A stretch of 19,825 nt of DNA from an uncultured Oscillospiraceae bacterium (GTDB lineage: Bacteria > Bacillota > Clostridia > Oscillospirales > Oscillospiraceae), in NCBI GenBank assembly GCA_910584805.1, contig CAJUCB010000033.1:1-19825 (forward strand), in the 5' to 3' direction. The position numbers were made by a program, and so were the translations under genes. Within the stretch, counting starts at the first letter, position 1. Each line of letters opens with the position of its first letter. Below are positions 19,709 to 19,825 of this stretch, one piece after another. The notes beneath the pieces are model-generated. The model was not told where the DNA came from. It saw only the letters and a program-made list of their open reading frames with translations, and did not search any database.

Positions 19709-19825
19709 GTTCCTGCGGAACATTGGCGATTGCGGGCGCTGCCCGCACCCGGCAGAGGCGCTGCCTCTGCACTCCGCCACCTTGGTGGTGTCACGCTGCG
19801 CCTGTTCGCGACGCGGTTCTAAGCC
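19709..19825. repeat. Structured dispersed repeat, copy 2 (cut by window end)
   Basis: Hairpins in a row: gttcc/ggaac (19709-19713/19717-19721), tgcgggc/gcccgca (19731-19737/19741-19747) and gcagaggc/gcctctgc (19752-19759/19763-19770), then a 55-base segment (19771-19825) that matches 5355-5409 with one mismatch. The order and orientation are the same as in copy 1, but hairpin arms and spacers differ. It lies about 110 bp upstream of the dipeptidase start and continues past the window. Confidence 0.85.

Noticed and set aside
1..19825. tRNA, rRNA, integrase or transposase genes
   Set aside because: I looked for cloverleaf-like tails, typical rRNA segments and recombinase motifs and found none that hold up.

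Overview
The window looks like chromosome from a GC-rich gut Clostridia, most like Oscillospiraceae (Flavonifractor/Intestinimonas type). The codon use, the REC-GGDEF regulator, the serC-serA pair, the PaaG-like crotonase, the amino-acid ABC operon and a hairpin-rich dispersed repeat all fit, but this is a judgement from reading, not a database match. No tRNA, rRNA or CRISPR array was seen.

Layout. 1-985: debris of a conjugative element (PrgI start, VirB6/TrbL-like 3' half) with a 5'-truncated PIN toxin gene wedged between them on the other strand. 1018-2285: terminator, promoter and a diguanylate cyclase response regulator on the + strand. 2301-3506 (minus): heptad-repeat coiled-coil protein and a C39-like cysteine protease. 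3602-6720 (minus): serC, a ~200-bp structured repeat, serA and a gamma-carbonic-anhydrase-like gene, led by a serC promoter. 6765-7478 (minus): secreted C39-like protein with its own terminator. 7743-8665 (plus): single-gene PaaG-like enoyl-CoA hydratase/isomerase with promoter and terminator. 8816-15664 (minus): MNT-HEPN toxin-antitoxin pair, rlmD, then an AT-richer Eco57I-like restriction-modification island. 15666-18393 (minus): three-gene polar amino acid ABC transporter with a consensus promoter. 18520-19600 (minus): M19 dipeptidase, with a second consensus promoter at its stop codon that may drive a small RNA. 19709-19825: start of a second copy of the structured repeat, cut by the window edge.

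How the parts fit. serC and serA are consecutive serine-biosynthesis enzymes and are probably co-transcribed through the structured repeat. The dipeptidase and the amino acid transporter both concern peptide and amino acid supply. The most striking arrangement is at rlmD. Its normal C-terminal end is fused in frame to what looks like the last ~23 residues of a small XRE/HTH_26 regulator, and the restriction-modification genes start 2 nt later. This suggests that an island entered at the 3' end of rlmD, that a deletion then removed the island's regulator gene and promoter, and that the defence genes now depend on the toxin-antitoxin/rlmD transcript.

The second notable signal is the structured repeat. 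Its two copies share 54 of 55 bases in one part, while the arms of the neighbouring hairpin differ by a base-pair-preserving double change. Both copies lie in the same orientation upstream of a minus-strand gene.
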